Shown: positions 24,566 through 34,217, counted from the stretch's first letter. The stretch is 64,000 bases of DNA from Muribaculaceae bacterium (GCA_022484565.1 JAKVKZ010000001.1:37076-101075), one strand, 5' to 3'. The notes: generated from the letters alone by a model not told the origin. Translations and numbers: made by a program.

Positions 24566-26509
24566 ATGAGTAATAATATCAAGAAACGCTCACCGTGGGC
24601 TTGGATACCTACGCTATATTTCGCACAAGGATTGCCTTATGTGGCAGTAATGACAATTTCAGTCATTATGTACAAGCGTCTTGGCATGTCGAATACGGAT
24701 ATAGCACTTTACACTGGCTGGCTCGGCTTGCCGTGGGTAATAAAACCTTTCTGGAGTCCATTTGTTGACATAATCAGGACAAAACGCTGGTGGACGCTTA
24801 CAATGCAGTGGATTGTGGCACTCGCATTTGCAGGAATTGCATTTACTATACCTACAGCATTTTATGTGCAGTTCACGTTCGCAATCTTCATGCTGATGGG
24901 CTTTGCATCAGCCACTCACGACATAGCCGCCGATGGATTTTATATGCTTGCCCTTACAGAGCATGAGCAATCGCTATATGTGGGGATACGCAGTACTTTC
25001 TATCGTGTTGCCACTGTGGTGGGGCAGGGATTACTCGTGATTTTGGCAGGCGTGGTCGAAATGAATTCTGGGCTTGAACCAGTGAATGTCACTGTTGAGG
25101 CTAATCCTGCATTGAAGACTGCCACCGCTGTGGTACCTTCAATAAATATAAGCGCTGCCGACATGAAAAACGATGCTCATTTTGTGGTAAGCGCTACAGA
25201 TTTGAAGGTCGCAGTCAATGCACCGAAGACGGTTGCAACCGATTCTGCGAAAACGATGCCGTTTGCAACTTATGCAAAACTTATGATGGATTCCGTCAAC
25301 AACATGAACGTGAGAAACGGACTTGTTGCAGGTGCGGTGGTTGATAAAAGCGCGCCTAAGGCAGAAGCGCCAAAGAAGGAAACTGATGGTGCATTCCGCG
25401 CATGGTTGCGCTCACATTTCGGTGACAAACGTAATGTGACTGTTGATGGCAGAGACAATAATATTGCAATCGTTGCAGTCCGTCTCACTAAAAAGCCTGA
25501 GCCTGGCAAGGACATTATCTTGAGCGTCACTAACAATAAGGGTGATCAAAGCATTAAGCTCGAATCGGATAAACTTGCCACACGCTTTGTGTTCAACGAT
25601 AAGAACTGGGACAAGCCGGCTTATCTCTATTTCACTATTGACCATAAAATCACAAAGACCGCTTCGGCTTCATTTGTCGGAGCATCAGGAAATATTCCGT
25701 TTGCGTGGATGATTGTGTTCATCACATTATCGGTATTCTTCCTTGTAGTTGTGGTTTATCACACATGGGCCTTGCCAAAGCCGGCGAGCGACGCCAACCA
25801 TGACGACACTTCCGCCAAGAGCATTTTCAAGGGCTTTATCAACACATTCGTGACATTCTTCACCAAGTTGCCTGTTCCGCAGACGATAGCGGCGATCATG
25901 TTCATGCTGTTCTACCGTTTCCCTGAGGCACAGCTCACGAAGATTATTCAGCCATTCCTGCTTGACCCGCTTGACAAAGGCGGTCTGGCACTTACTACTG
26001 GAGAGGTTGGCCTTGTGTATGGCACTGTAGGAATAATCGGGTTGACAGTAGGTGGAATAATAGGTGGCTTAGCAGCTGCTAAAGGCGGATTGAAACGCTG
26101 GTTGCAGCCAATGGCTTGGAGTATGTCGCTTACATGTCTCACGTTCATCTACCTTGCATTCTCGCAAAACCAGTCATTGCTTTCAATTAATATCTGCGTC
26201 TTCATCGAGCAATTCGGATATGGATTCGGTTTCACTGCATATATGCTTTACCTGATTTACTATTCCGAAGGCAAATACAAGACGGCGCATTATGCAATTT
26301 GCACTGGATTCATGGCTTTAAGCATGATGCTTGGCATGATAGCTGGTTGGCTGCAGGAAACAATCGGTTACGAGAATTTCTTCATTTGGACCATGATATG
26401 CTGCTTGTGCACAATCGGCGTGTCGATGATAGTGAAGGTTGACCCTAAATTCGGTCTGAAGGAATCTGAGAAGAATGAGGAAGTGGCCACAAAAGACGAC
26501 AAAAAATAA
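24566..26509 (+). CDS. AmpG-like MFS transporter with a large internal insert
   Basis: The 647-residue protein opens as an AmpG-type permease (YFAQGLPYVAVMTISVIMYK, then GLPWVIKPFWSPFVD) and ends with further membrane helices (GLVYGTVGIIGLTVGGIIGG and more). AmpG-type proteins carry anhydro-muropeptides across the inner membrane, and this is the expected importer for the operon. Between helices, at about residues 168-374, sits a hydrophilic insert of about 205 residues with no counterpart in typical AmpG. Its last third resembles a bacterial beta-sandwich (RFVFNDKNWDKPAYLYF). The insert may bind substrate in the periplasm. It starts 14 bases after the SpoIID gene. Confidence 0.85.
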   Translation: MSNNIKKRSPWAWIPTLYFAQGLPYVAVMTISVIMYKRLGMSNTDIALYTGWLGLPWVIKPFWSPFVDIIRTKRWWTLTMQWIVALAFAGIAFTIPTAFYVQFTFAIFMLMGFASATHDIAADGFYMLALTEHEQSLYVGIRSTFYRVATVVGQGLLVILAGVVEMNSGLEPVNVTVEANPALKTATAVVPSINISAADMKNDAHFVVSATDLKVAVNAPKTVATDSAKTMPFATYAKLMMDSVNNMNVRNGLVAGAVVDKSAPKAEAPKKETDGAFRAWLRSHFGDKRNVTVDGRDNNIAIVAVRLTKKPEPGKDIILSVTNNKGDQSIKLESDKLATRFVFNDKNWDKPAYLYFTIDHKITKTASASFVGASGNIPFAWMIVFITLSVFFLVVVVYHTWALPKPASDANHDDTSAKSIFKGFINTFVTFFTKLPVPQTIAAIMFMLFYRFPEAQLTKIIQPFLLDPLDKGGLALTTGEVGLVYGTVGIIGLTVGGIIGGLAAAKGGLKRWLQPMAWSMSLTCLTFIYLAFSQNQSLLSINICVFIEQFGYGFGFTAYMLYLIYYSEGKYKTAHYAICTGFMALSMMLGMIAGWLQETIGYENFFIWTMICCLCTIGVSMIVKVDPKFGLKESEKNEEVATKDDKK

Positions 26510-26515
26510 GTTGTA

Positions 26516-27748
26516 ATGAAAAAGATATTTGCAACATTAATAGTATTGCTTGCCATGGCATTTTCGTTGAATGCCGAGGTAAAGCCAGGTATTGAAGTGC
26601 TCCGCGACAACGGGTTCAAGCAACTTCAGGGCAAAAGGGTAGGGCTTATCACAAATCCTACCGGCGTTGACAATAATCTTCGTTCCACTGTTGATATCCT
26701 CAGCAGTGCTCCTGGTGTGAAACTTGTGGCCCTTTATGGCCCTGAACACGGAGTGCGTGGCGATGCCCATGCCGGTGATGCTGTGAACGATTCAATTGAC
26801 CCGATAACTCATGTGCGCGTGTATTCACTTTTCGGCAAAACTCGAAAACCTACTCCTGAAATGCTGAAGGATGTGGATGTGCTTATCTATGACATTCAGG
26901 ATATTGGTTGCCGTTCTTACACATTCATCAGTACCCTTGGTGAGGCCATGGAGGCTTGCGCTGAACAGGGTAAGGAATTCATGGTGCTTGACCGTCCGAA
27001 TCCAATCGGCGGCAACAAGGTTGAGGGTAACATTGTCGAGAAGGGATTCACGTCTTTCGTAAGCCAATTCCCTATTCCTTATGTGTATGGACTTACTCCA
27101 GGCGAACTCGCCCAGATGTATAATGGCGAACACATGCTCAAAAACGGAGTGCAGGCAAAGTTGACGGTAATTCCGATGAAAGGATGGAATCGAAACATGA
27201 CTTTTCAACAGACGGGAATGCCGTGGGTGCTTCCATCACCGCATATTCCTGAACCAGAATCTTCAGCTTTCTATGTAGTGTCAGGAATTCTTGGCGAATT
27301 TGATTTCGTCTCAATTGGTGTGGGCTACACTGTACCTTTCAAACTTTTCTGTGCATCATGGATTGACGCAGAAGCATTTGCAGGCAGAATGAATGATTTG
27401 CATCTTGCCGGTATCTCTTTCCGCCCAATTCATATAAAACCTTTCTATGCTGTAGGTAAAGGCGAAAATCTCAATGGCGTGCAAATTTACATCACAGATC
27501 TTGCAAAGGCGGATTTGTCGATGGTGCAGTTCTATGCAATGCAGGAACTCCATATCATGTACCCCGCTCACGATGCTTTTGCCGAGGCTAAGAAGGATAG
27601 GATAAACATGTTCGACAAAGTGTGCGGAACTGACCAAATCAGGATTCGTTTTGAAAAAAACTATAAAGTTGCTGATATTATTGACTATTGGAACAAGGAT
27701 GCGGCAAGTTTTAAGGCTAAATCCGCACAATATTATCTTTATAAATAG
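26516..27748 (+). CDS. namZ: NamZ-type exo-beta-N-acetylmuramidase (DUF1343)
   Basis: The 410-residue protein has a signal peptide (about 1-20) and the DUF1343 hallmarks: KRVGLITNPTGVD (about 40-52), LYGPEHGVRGD (about 73-83, with the likely catalytic glutamate), YDIQDIGCRSYT (about 125-136) and DRPNPIGG (about 159-166). NamZ enzymes release MurNAc from the non-reducing end of peptide-free glycan, as shown in Bacillus subtilis and Tannerella forsythia. In the periplasm it would supply MurNAc to the MurT-MurK-MurQ genes downstream. It lies six bases after the transporter gene. Confidence 0.9.
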   Translation: MKKIFATLIVLLAMAFSLNAEVKPGIEVLRDNGFKQLQGKRVGLITNPTGVDNNLRSTVDILSSAPGVKLVALYGPEHGVRGDAHAGDAVNDSIDPITHVRVYSLFGKTRKPTPEMLKDVDVLIYDIQDIGCRSYTFISTLGEAMEACAEQGKEFMVLDRPNPIGGNKVEGNIVEKGFTSFVSQFPIPYVYGLTPGELAQMYNGEHMLKNGVQAKLTVIPMKGWNRNMTFQQTGMPWVLPSPHIPEPESSAFYVVSGILGEFDFVSIGVGYTVPFKLFCASWIDAEAFAGRMNDLHLAGISFRPIHIKPFYAVGKGENLNGVQIYITDLAKADLSMVQFYAMQELHIMYPAHDAFAEAKKDRINMFDKVCGTDQIRIRFEKNYKVADIIDYWNKDAASFKAKSAQYYLYK

Positions 27749-27781
27749 TATCTTTACGGATTAATTAAAGATACTGATATT

Positions 27782-30613
27782 ATGAACGAGCAATATAAAT
27801 CTTACCTAAGCGAAATTTCGGAGTTTATACCCCGTGACCGCATTTATACTGATGACCTGCATTGCCTTGCATGGGGCACTGATGCGGGTTTCTATCGTCG
27901 CATACCGCAAATTGTGGTACGCTCGGGCAGTGAGGCTGAGGTGTCGCATCTGTTGAAGGTCGCGGCGCGTATGCATTTGCCTGTAACTTTCCGTGCGGCA
28001 GGTACAAGTTTATCAGGGCAGGCTATAACGGATTCAATATTAATCGTAGCCGGTAAAAACTGGGAGAAATATTCAGTCGCTCCTGATGGCTCAACCATTA
28101 CTATGCAGCCTGGAATAATAGGTGAAAGGGTAAATCAGATTCTGAAGCCGTACAATCGCATATTCTCTCCTGATCCTGCATCGAAGAATTCTTCAATGGT
28201 GGGCGGCATTGTCATAAATAATGCCTCAGGCATGAATTGCGGCACACATGCCAACAGCGACAGAATGCTGAAATCAATCCGCATAATATTGGCTGACGGC
28301 ACTATTCTCGACACTGGCAGTGAAGAAAGCCGTGATGAATTCCGCAAAACGCATCCTGATTTCGTAAAGAAAATTGAGGAATTACGCGACAGTGTGCTTG
28401 CTGATGAGGCTTTGGTAAAGAGAATCAAATATAAATATGCCATAAAGAACGTAACGGGTCTGAATATTTATCCTTTTGTTCTGTTCACTGACCCATTCGA
28501 CATTATTACCCATCTCATGGTGGGTTCAGAGGGCACTTTGGGCTTTGCCAGCGAATTTACAATGACTACAGGGCACAAGTATAGTCATTCTGCCAGCGCA
28601 ATGCTTTATTTCAGCGAAATGGCTGAGGCTTGCCGTGCAATTGTGGCTCTGAAGAAGCAATCGGGCGGGAAAGTACACAGTGCTGAAATTCTCGACAAGA
28701 AATCACTTGCATCCGTCAATGATGCCACTGGAGAAGGCCTGACAGCAATTCTTACGGAAACTAAAGCCGACAGCAAAGATGAACTTGATGCAAATGTGGC
28801 TGAAATTCTGAAGATACTTGCTCCGTTCAAACTGTTCAAACCGGCATATTTCACAGATAAGCCTGAAGAGTATTCAAAATATTGGGCTGTACGTTCAGGT
28901 ATTTTCCCAAGTGTGGGTGGCACACGGCCAATCGGCACGACGGTGATTATTGAAGATATTGCATTCCATATTGATGATTTGCCTGCAGCTACAGTTGACC
29001 TTGCAGATATGCTTGTGAAGCATGGTTACGATGATGCATGCATTTATGGTCATGCTCTTGAAGGTAACTATCATTTCGTCATTGCACAGTCGTTTGAAAC
29101 TGAGTCTGACGTGAAGAAATACCAGACGCTCATGCAGGAAATTGAGCATCTTGTCATCGACAAGTACGACGGTTCCCTCAAGGCTGAACATGGCACAGGC
29201 CGCAACATGGCACCATTTGTGAAAGATGAATGGGGTGAAAAGGCATTTGGCATAATGAAGGCTGTGAAGCAGCTTTTCGACCCTGATAATCTGCTTAATC
29301 CAGGTGTGATTTTTAATGATGACCCTGAATGCTACATAAAAGGTTTTAAACCGATGCCAGTCACAAACGATCATGTGAACAAATGCATAGAATGTGGTTT
29401 TTGTGAGGTTAATTGTGTGTCGTGCGGCTTTACTTTGTCGTCGCGCCAGCGTATAATCATAGCAAGGGAAATGTCGCGGCTTGAGGCCACTGGCGAAGAC
29501 CCTGCAAGGCTGTCGCGATTGAAGAAACAATTCAAATATTATGGCAATGAAACCTGTGCTGGCGATGGCTTGTGCAGTACATCTTGCCCAATGAATATCA
29601 ATGTGGGTGAAATGATTCACGACATGCGTGCCGAAAGTCTGCCTAAGGGAAGTTTCGGTTACAAGGTCGGTGATTTTTCTGCCCGCAATTTCGCGCCAAT
29701 TAAGGGAACACTTCGTGGTATGCTGTCGTTGGCTCAAGTCGGTCAAATGGTGCTTGGCGATGGAGGTGTCCGTGTGGTTGGAAAGGCGTTGCATAAATTT
29801 GGGATTCCTTTGTGGACTCCGTCCTTGCCTGCGGCTCACTATTCACATGAATACGACATGCCTGAGAAAAGTAAAAAGAAGGTGGTTTACTTTCCAAGTT
29901 GCATAAATCAGACAATGGGTACAGCAAAGAATGACCCTTCAAGGATGAATCTTGTAGATAAAATGGTCCAGTTCCTGAAGAAAGCAGGTTGGGAAGTGAT
30001 TTTCCCTGAAAATATGAACAAACTTTGCTGTGGCACAATATGGGAAAGTAAAGGGATGCCCGATATAGCTGAACGCATGGTCCGTGAACTGGAAGAAAAT
30101 CTGTTCAAGGCATCGCAGGGCGGTTTGTATCCTGTGATGTGCGACCAAAGTCCATGTCTGCATCGTATGCGCGAGTGCATTGATACGATGACGCTTTATG
30201 AGCCTGCGGAGTTTATTTACGATTTCGTGGCGCATGACCTTGATTTCACTCCGATTGACGAGCCAATTGCCATTCACCTTACATGCTCAACGCGCAGAAT
30301 GGGCGTTGATGCCAAGTTCCTGAAACTTGCCAATATGTGCTCCAAGCATGTGCTTGTCCCTGAGGGCGTTGGATGCTGCGCTTTTGCCGGTGATAAGGGC
30401 TTTACTACGCCTGAACTTAACAAGTATGCTCTTCGCAAACTTCGCAAGCAGATAGAGGCTGCTGGAATCAAACGAGGCTTCTCCAATAGCCGTACTTGTG
30501 AAATCGGGCTTACCACATATTCAGGGATACCATATCAGTCGATAGTGTATCTCGTCGATGAATGTACCCGCAGGAAAGTTATCGAAGAAAATGAAAATTT
30601 ATTATTGAAATAA
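27782..30613 (+). CDS. FAD-linked oxidase with Fe-S and CCG domains (probable D-lactate dehydrogenase)
   Basis: The 943-residue protein fuses three parts. The first is a FAD-binding-4 domain (TFRAAGTSLSGQAITDS, about 72-88; VGGIVINNASGMNCGTH, about 140-156) with a FAD-oxidase C-terminal domain (HGTGRNMAPF). The second is a two-cluster ferredoxin region with CIECGFCEVNC (about 533) and CAGDGLCSTSCPMN (about 591). The third is a pair of CCG-type cysteine domains (CCGTIW, about 748; CCAFAGDKGF, about 863). This plan matches the Dld-II type of quinone-linked D-lactate dehydrogenase; glycolate or another 2-hydroxyacid is an alternative. MurQ in this operon releases D-lactate, which makes it a natural partner. 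Confidence 0.85.
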   Translation: MNEQYKSYLSEISEFIPRDRIYTDDLHCLAWGTDAGFYRRIPQIVVRSGSEAEVSHLLKVAARMHLPVTFRAAGTSLSGQAITDSILIVAGKNWEKYSVAPDGSTITMQPGIIGERVNQILKPYNRIFSPDPASKNSSMVGGIVINNASGMNCGTHANSDRMLKSIRIILADGTILDTGSEESRDEFRKTHPDFVKKIEELRDSVLADEALVKRIKYKYAIKNVTGLNIYPFVLFTDPFDIITHLMVGSEGTLGFASEFTMTTGHKYSHSASAMLYFSEMAEACRAIVALKKQSGGKVHSAEILDKKSLASVNDATGEGLTAILTETKADSKDELDANVAEILKILAPFKLFKPAYFTDKPEEYSKYWAVRSGIFPSVGGTRPIGTTVIIEDIAFHIDDLPAATVDLADMLVKHGYDDACIYGHALEGNYHFVIAQSFETESDVKKYQTLMQEIEHLVIDKYDGSLKAEHGTGRNMAPFVKDEWGEKAFGIMKAVKQLFDPDNLLNPGVIFNDDPECYIKGFKPMPVTNDHVNKCIECGFCEVNCVSCGFTLSSRQRIIIAREMSRLEATGEDPARLSRLKKQFKYYGNETCAGDGLCSTSCPMNINVGEMIHDMRAESLPKGSFGYKVGDFSARNFAPIKGTLRGMLSLAQVGQMVLGDGGVRVVGKALHKFGIPLWTPSLPAAHYSHEYDMPEKSKKKVVYFPSCINQTMGTAKNDPSRMNLVDKMVQFLKKAGWEVIFPENMNKLCCGTIWESKGMPDIAERMVRELEENLFKASQGGLYPVMCDQSPCLHRMRECIDTMTLYEPAEFIYDFVAHDLDFTPIDEPIAIHLTCSTRRMGVDAKFLKLANMCSKHVLVPEGVGCCAFAGDKGFTTPELNKYALRKLRKQIEAAGIKRGFSNSRTCEIGLTTYSGIPYQSIVYLVDECTRRKVIEENENLLLK

Positions 30614-30618
30614 CAATT

Positions 30619-31809
30619 ATGTCTGTAAAACAACAATCAAACAATCGGCTTTTATCCTTGGACATACTTAGGGGTATCACTATAGCCGGTATGATTTTGG
30701 TCAATAATCCAGGCTCGTGGAGCGCGGTTTACACGCCGCTTGAACATGCGCCATGGAATGGCCTTACTCCTACCGATTTGGTGTTCCCCTTCTTCATGTT
30801 TATTATGGGTGTTTCCACCTATTTCTCGTTAAGGAAATATGATTTTAAGCCGTCGAAAGAATCTATCCTGAAAATTGTGAGGCGTACGATAGTGATTTTT
30901 GCTATTGGCCTTGCCATAGCGTGGTTCAGCAGGTTCTGCTATGGGCTGGCCAAGTCGGATGCCACATTGCCTTTGTGGGGAAGAATTTGCGATGCTGCCA
31001 ATTCATTCGCCACACTTCGTATTCTTGGCGTTATGCCTCGCCTTGCACTATGTTATGGAATTGCGTCGCTTGTGGCTCTTTTTGTGCGGCACAAGTACAT
31101 CCCTGCAATTATAGTGGTGCTGCTTGTGGGTTATGCCGTATTGCTTCTTTGTGGCAACGGCTATGAGTTATCTACGAATAGCATAGTTTACAAGGTTGAT
31201 GCAGCCATTTTGGGCGAAGACCACATGTACAAAGGCTTGTTGATTTATAACACTGCTGCTGTGTTTGACCCAGAGGGCATACTAAGCACATTCCCTTCAA
31301 TAGCACATGTGCTGATTGGATTCCTTTGCGGAAAGATGATTGTCAATCATAAGGACAACTCGGAACGAATCTCCAATTTGTTTATTATTGGAACTATTCT
31401 TACCTTTGCAGGACTTTTGTTGAGCTTCGGCATTCCTATCAATAAGAACATTTGGTCACCGACGTTTGTCATTACCACTTGCGGTTTGGCATCAAGTCTT
31501 CTTGCTCTATTGATTTGGATTATCGACGTAAAGGGATATAAAACATGGTGTCGCTTTTTTGAATCGTTTGGTATTAATCCGCTCTTTCTGTATGTGCTGG
31601 GAGGAGTGCTGGGCATACTTTTCGGTTCAATCTCATTCACTATCGGAGGAGACTTGATTTCAATCAAGGCGTTTATTTATAAGCTTTGTCTTCTTCCGTT
31701 GCTTGGCGACGCTCATGCAGCATCTTGCATTTATGCAATATTGTTTGTCTGCCTCAATTGGTCGATTGGTTATATACTTTATAAAAAGAAAATTTACATT
31801 AAGATATGA
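30619..31809 (+). CDS. murT: MurT-like inner-membrane protein (DUF5009/HGSNAT-like)
   Basis: The 396-residue protein is a multi-helix membrane protein that starts LLSLDILRGITIAGMILVNN and continues APWNGLTPTDLVFPFFMFIMG, the pattern of the heparan-glucosaminide acetyltransferase-like/DUF5009 family. In Tannerella forsythia a gene in this position (before a kinase and murQ) was shown to be needed for MurNAc uptake and named murT. The order here, membrane protein then kinase then etherase, is the same. It could be a transporter or could couple uptake with a transferase reaction. Its stop overlaps the next start by four bases. Confidence 0.75.
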   Translation: MSVKQQSNNRLLSLDILRGITIAGMILVNNPGSWSAVYTPLEHAPWNGLTPTDLVFPFFMFIMGVSTYFSLRKYDFKPSKESILKIVRRTIVIFAIGLAIAWFSRFCYGLAKSDATLPLWGRICDAANSFATLRILGVMPRLALCYGIASLVALFVRHKYIPAIIVVLLVGYAVLLLCGNGYELSTNSIVYKVDAAILGEDHMYKGLLIYNTAAVFDPEGILSTFPSIAHVLIGFLCGKMIVNHKDNSERISNLFIIGTILTFAGLLLSFGIPINKNIWSPTFVITTCGLASSLLALLIWIIDVKGYKTWCRFFESFGINPLFLYVLGGVLGILFGSISFTIGGDLISIKAFIYKLCLLPLLGDAHAASCIYAILFVCLNWSIGYILYKKKIYIKI

Positions 31810-32648
31810 TATTACTTGCAGATTGCGGCTCTACCAAAGTTGATTGGAGAGTCATCGAAGGAAAAAACGAGATTAAGCAGGTCACAACTCGTGGCATGAA
31901 TGCCATCTTGCTCACGGAGCAGGAGATGACCGACATTATCAAGGCTGAACTTGTCCCTGCCATTACTGGACTTGACATCAAGGAGGTTTACTTCTATGGT
32001 GCAGGATGCCTGTTCGACTACATTTGTGCAAATGTACGCCGTGCCATAAAGGCCAACATTCCGTCAACAGAGAAGATTGAGGTAAGTACTGACCTCTTGG
32101 CTGCCGCCCGCGCACTTCTTGGCGATAAGCCAGGTATAGCCTGCATTATCGGCACTGGTGCAAACTCATGCTATTACGATGGCGAGAAAATTGCAGAGAA
32201 TGTGTCGCCTCTGGGTTATATTCTCGGTGATGAGGGTAGTGGTGCCGTGCTTGGCAAACTCCTTGTGGGTGACGTATTGAAGCATCAGCTTCCTGAGCAT
32301 GTATGCCAGAAGTTCCTGAAAGAGTACGACATGAACTTGCAGAAGATTATTGAAGGCGTGTATAAAAAGCCGGCTGCCAATCGTTTTCTCGCTTCTTTCG
32401 CTCCATTCTTCCAGAACAATATGGACGAGCCTGGTATCCATCGCATAATTCTCAATGCATTCAAGTCGTTCTTTGTCCGCAATGTCGAGAATTACAAGGA
32501 TTACAAGAAAGTACCTGTCAGTTTCGTTGGTTCGGTTGCATACCATAACGCTGCCGTTCTCCGTGAGGCTGCACGGCCACTTGACATAACAGTTGGAAAA
32601 GTTGAAAAGAGTCCTATGCCAGGACTTATCGAATATCATACGAAGTAG
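31806..32648 (+). CDS. murK: MurNAc kinase-like protein (BadF/BadG family)
   Basis: The 280-residue protein carries the ASKHA motifs LLADCGSTKVDWR (about 3-15), YFYGAGC, ACIIGTGANSCYYDG and YILGDEGSGAVLGK. Position immediately before murQ and after the murT-like gene fits MurK, which makes MurNAc-6-phosphate with ATP. The ATG overlaps the stop of the previous gene (ATGA), indicating coupled translation. It is a paralogue of the kinase at 14044-14880. No signal peptide; cytoplasmic. Confidence 0.85.
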   Translation: MILLADCGSTKVDWRVIEGKNEIKQVTTRGMNAILLTEQEMTDIIKAELVPAITGLDIKEVYFYGAGCLFDYICANVRRAIKANIPSTEKIEVSTDLLAAARALLGDKPGIACIIGTGANSCYYDGEKIAENVSPLGYILGDEGSGAVLGKLLVGDVLKHQLPEHVCQKFLKEYDMNLQKIIEGVYKKPAANRFLASFAPFFQNNMDEPGIHRIILNAFKSFFVRNVENYKDYKKVPVSFVGSVAYHNAAVLREAARPLDITVGKVEKSPMPGLIEYHTK

Positions 32649-32687
32649 TGATTTTTCACTCTGGTTTTTAATTAAATACACAATAAA

Positions 32688-33509
32688 ATGGCATTTGTAA
32701 AGATAAGTGAGCAGCCCTCGCTATATAATGATTTAGAGAAAAAATCAGTCCTTGAGATTCTTACGGATATTAACCGTGAGGACCACAAGGTGGCTGATGC
32801 TGTTGAAAAAGCCATACCTCAAATTGAAAAGCTTGTGAAAGGCATTGTAGAACGCATGAAGCGCGGTGGCCGTATATTCTATATTGGTGCCGGAACTTCA
32901 GGCCGTCTTGGTGTGCTTGATGCGTCGGAAATCCCTCCAACGTTCGGTATGGACCCATCATGGGTAATAGGCCTTATTGCCGGTGGCGACACCGCCCTCC
33001 GCAATCCTGTGGAAAATGCCGAGGATGACACTCAGCAAGGTTGGAAGGACCTGCTGAAATTCAATATCAACAGTAAGGATACCCTTATCGGTATAGCAGC
33101 TTCGGGAACCACTCCATACGTAATCGGTGCCCTGCGTGATGCACGTGCTAACGGATGCTTAACGGCATCAATCACAAGCAATCCGGATGCTCCTGTCAGC
33201 GAAGCTGCTGAAATACCTATCGAGATGATTGTCGGTCCTGAGTATGTCACTGGCAGCTCCCGTATGAAGTCGGGAACAGGTCAAAAGATGATATGCAACA
33301 TGATAACCACTTCTGTCATGATACAGATGGGTCGTGTGAAAGGCAACCGCATGGTAAATATGCAACTTTCCAATGCGAAACTTGTTGATAGAGGTACGCG
33401 TATGGTGGTTGACTATCTTGGTCTTCCTTATGATGAGGCAAAGCGTTTGCTCCTTTTCCATGGCTCAGTTAAGAAAGCCGTGGATGCCTATCGCGAAGGC
33501 GAGAAATAA
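32688..33509 (+). CDS. murQ: N-acetylmuramic acid 6-phosphate etherase MurQ
   Basis: The 273-residue protein has a SIS domain with the MurQ signature GAGTSGRLGVLDASEIPPTF (about 68-87), where the glutamate in DASE is the catalytic base, and ENAEDD (about 109-114) with the second acidic residue. GIAASGTTPYVIGAL and GSSRMKSGTGQKM follow. It splits the lactyl ether of MurNAc-6-phosphate to GlcNAc-6-phosphate and D-lactate. It is slightly shorter than the Escherichia coli enzyme (about 298), mostly at the C terminus. It comes 39 bases after the kinase, the largest gap in the operon. Confidence 0.95.
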   Translation: MAFVKISEQPSLYNDLEKKSVLEILTDINREDHKVADAVEKAIPQIEKLVKGIVERMKRGGRIFYIGAGTSGRLGVLDASEIPPTFGMDPSWVIGLIAGGDTALRNPVENAEDDTQQGWKDLLKFNINSKDTLIGIAASGTTPYVIGALRDARANGCLTASITSNPDAPVSEAAEIPIEMIVGPEYVTGSSRMKSGTGQKMICNMITTSVMIQMGRVKGNRMVNMQLSNAKLVDRGTRMVVDYLGLPYDEAKRLLLFHGSVKKAVDAYREGEK

Positions 33510-33518
33510 ATTTCAGGC

Positions 33519-34217
33519 ATGATGCTAACACGGAATTTGATTCTTGCAATTGCAGTTGTCGCTTCTTCTCTTATTGCTCAAAGCGCCGTAGGGCAGAAAC
33601 ATCAGACTGGTGCTTTAGGAAAGGCTGAACACAACGTGTATTATTATCAGCGTTCCACGCTTTTCAAGGTTTTGCCTGTCAAAAGCAGCGATATCGTGTT
33701 CTTTGGCGACAGCCAAACTGACGGATGTGAGTGGAATGAACTTTTCAGTAATCCGTGCTGCAAGAATAGAGGCGTGAATGGTGACGGACTTGCCGGGTAC
33801 ATTGAGCGAATTGAATCGGTTGTCGCAGGACATCCGCGCAAAATTTTCATTCTCGGCGGCGTTAACGACATTCCTCATTTTGCTTCGGCCGATACCATTT
33901 TGGCAAATATGGACAGGCTTATTTCTATAATAAAGATGAAGTCGCCACGGACAAAGATTTATCTTGAAAGCCTTTTGCCAATCAACAATGATTTTCATAA
34001 GTACAAGGGCTTGATAGGCAAAGAGGACATGGTGCTGGCAGTGAATCGCGGGTATGCAAAAATTGCCGAGCGGCAGCATGTGACTTTCATAAATCTGTTT
34101 CCTCATTTTGCTGATGCCGAAGGCAAATTATCAAAAGCCTACACCAACGATGGCCTTCATTTGCTTGGTGATGGGTATATTTTGCTGCGAGGCATTCTGA
34201 AGCCTTATGTGAAATAG
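33519..34217 (+). CDS. Exported SGNH/GDSL hydrolase
   Basis: The 232-residue protein has a signal peptide (about 1-23, ending AQSAVG). It shows the SGNH blocks: block I VFFGDSQTDG (about 59-68) with the nucleophilic serine, block III GGVNDI (about 111-116), and block V DGLHLLGDGY (about 209-218) with Asp and His. Family members remove acyl groups from sugars or lipids. As the last gene of the wall-salvage operon it might remove O-acetyl groups from MurNAc before NamZ or SpoIID acts; this is inferred from context only. A terminator follows. Confidence 0.8.
   Translation: MMLTRNLILAIAVVASSLIAQSAVGQKHQTGALGKAEHNVYYYQRSTLFKVLPVKSSDIVFFGDSQTDGCEWNELFSNPCCKNRGVNGDGLAGYIERIESVVAGHPRKIFILGGVNDIPHFASADTILANMDRLISIIKMKSPRTKIYLESLLPINNDFHKYKGLIGKEDMVLAVNRGYAKIAERQHVTFINLFPHFADAEGKLSKAYTNDGLHLLGDGYILLRGILKPYVK

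Noticed and set aside
28895..29839. A 314-codon open frame antisense to the FAD/Fe-S oxidase gene
   Set aside because: It lies wholly inside a gene with clear domains and has no recognisable domain of its own; its composition is that of a reverse-strand shadow.
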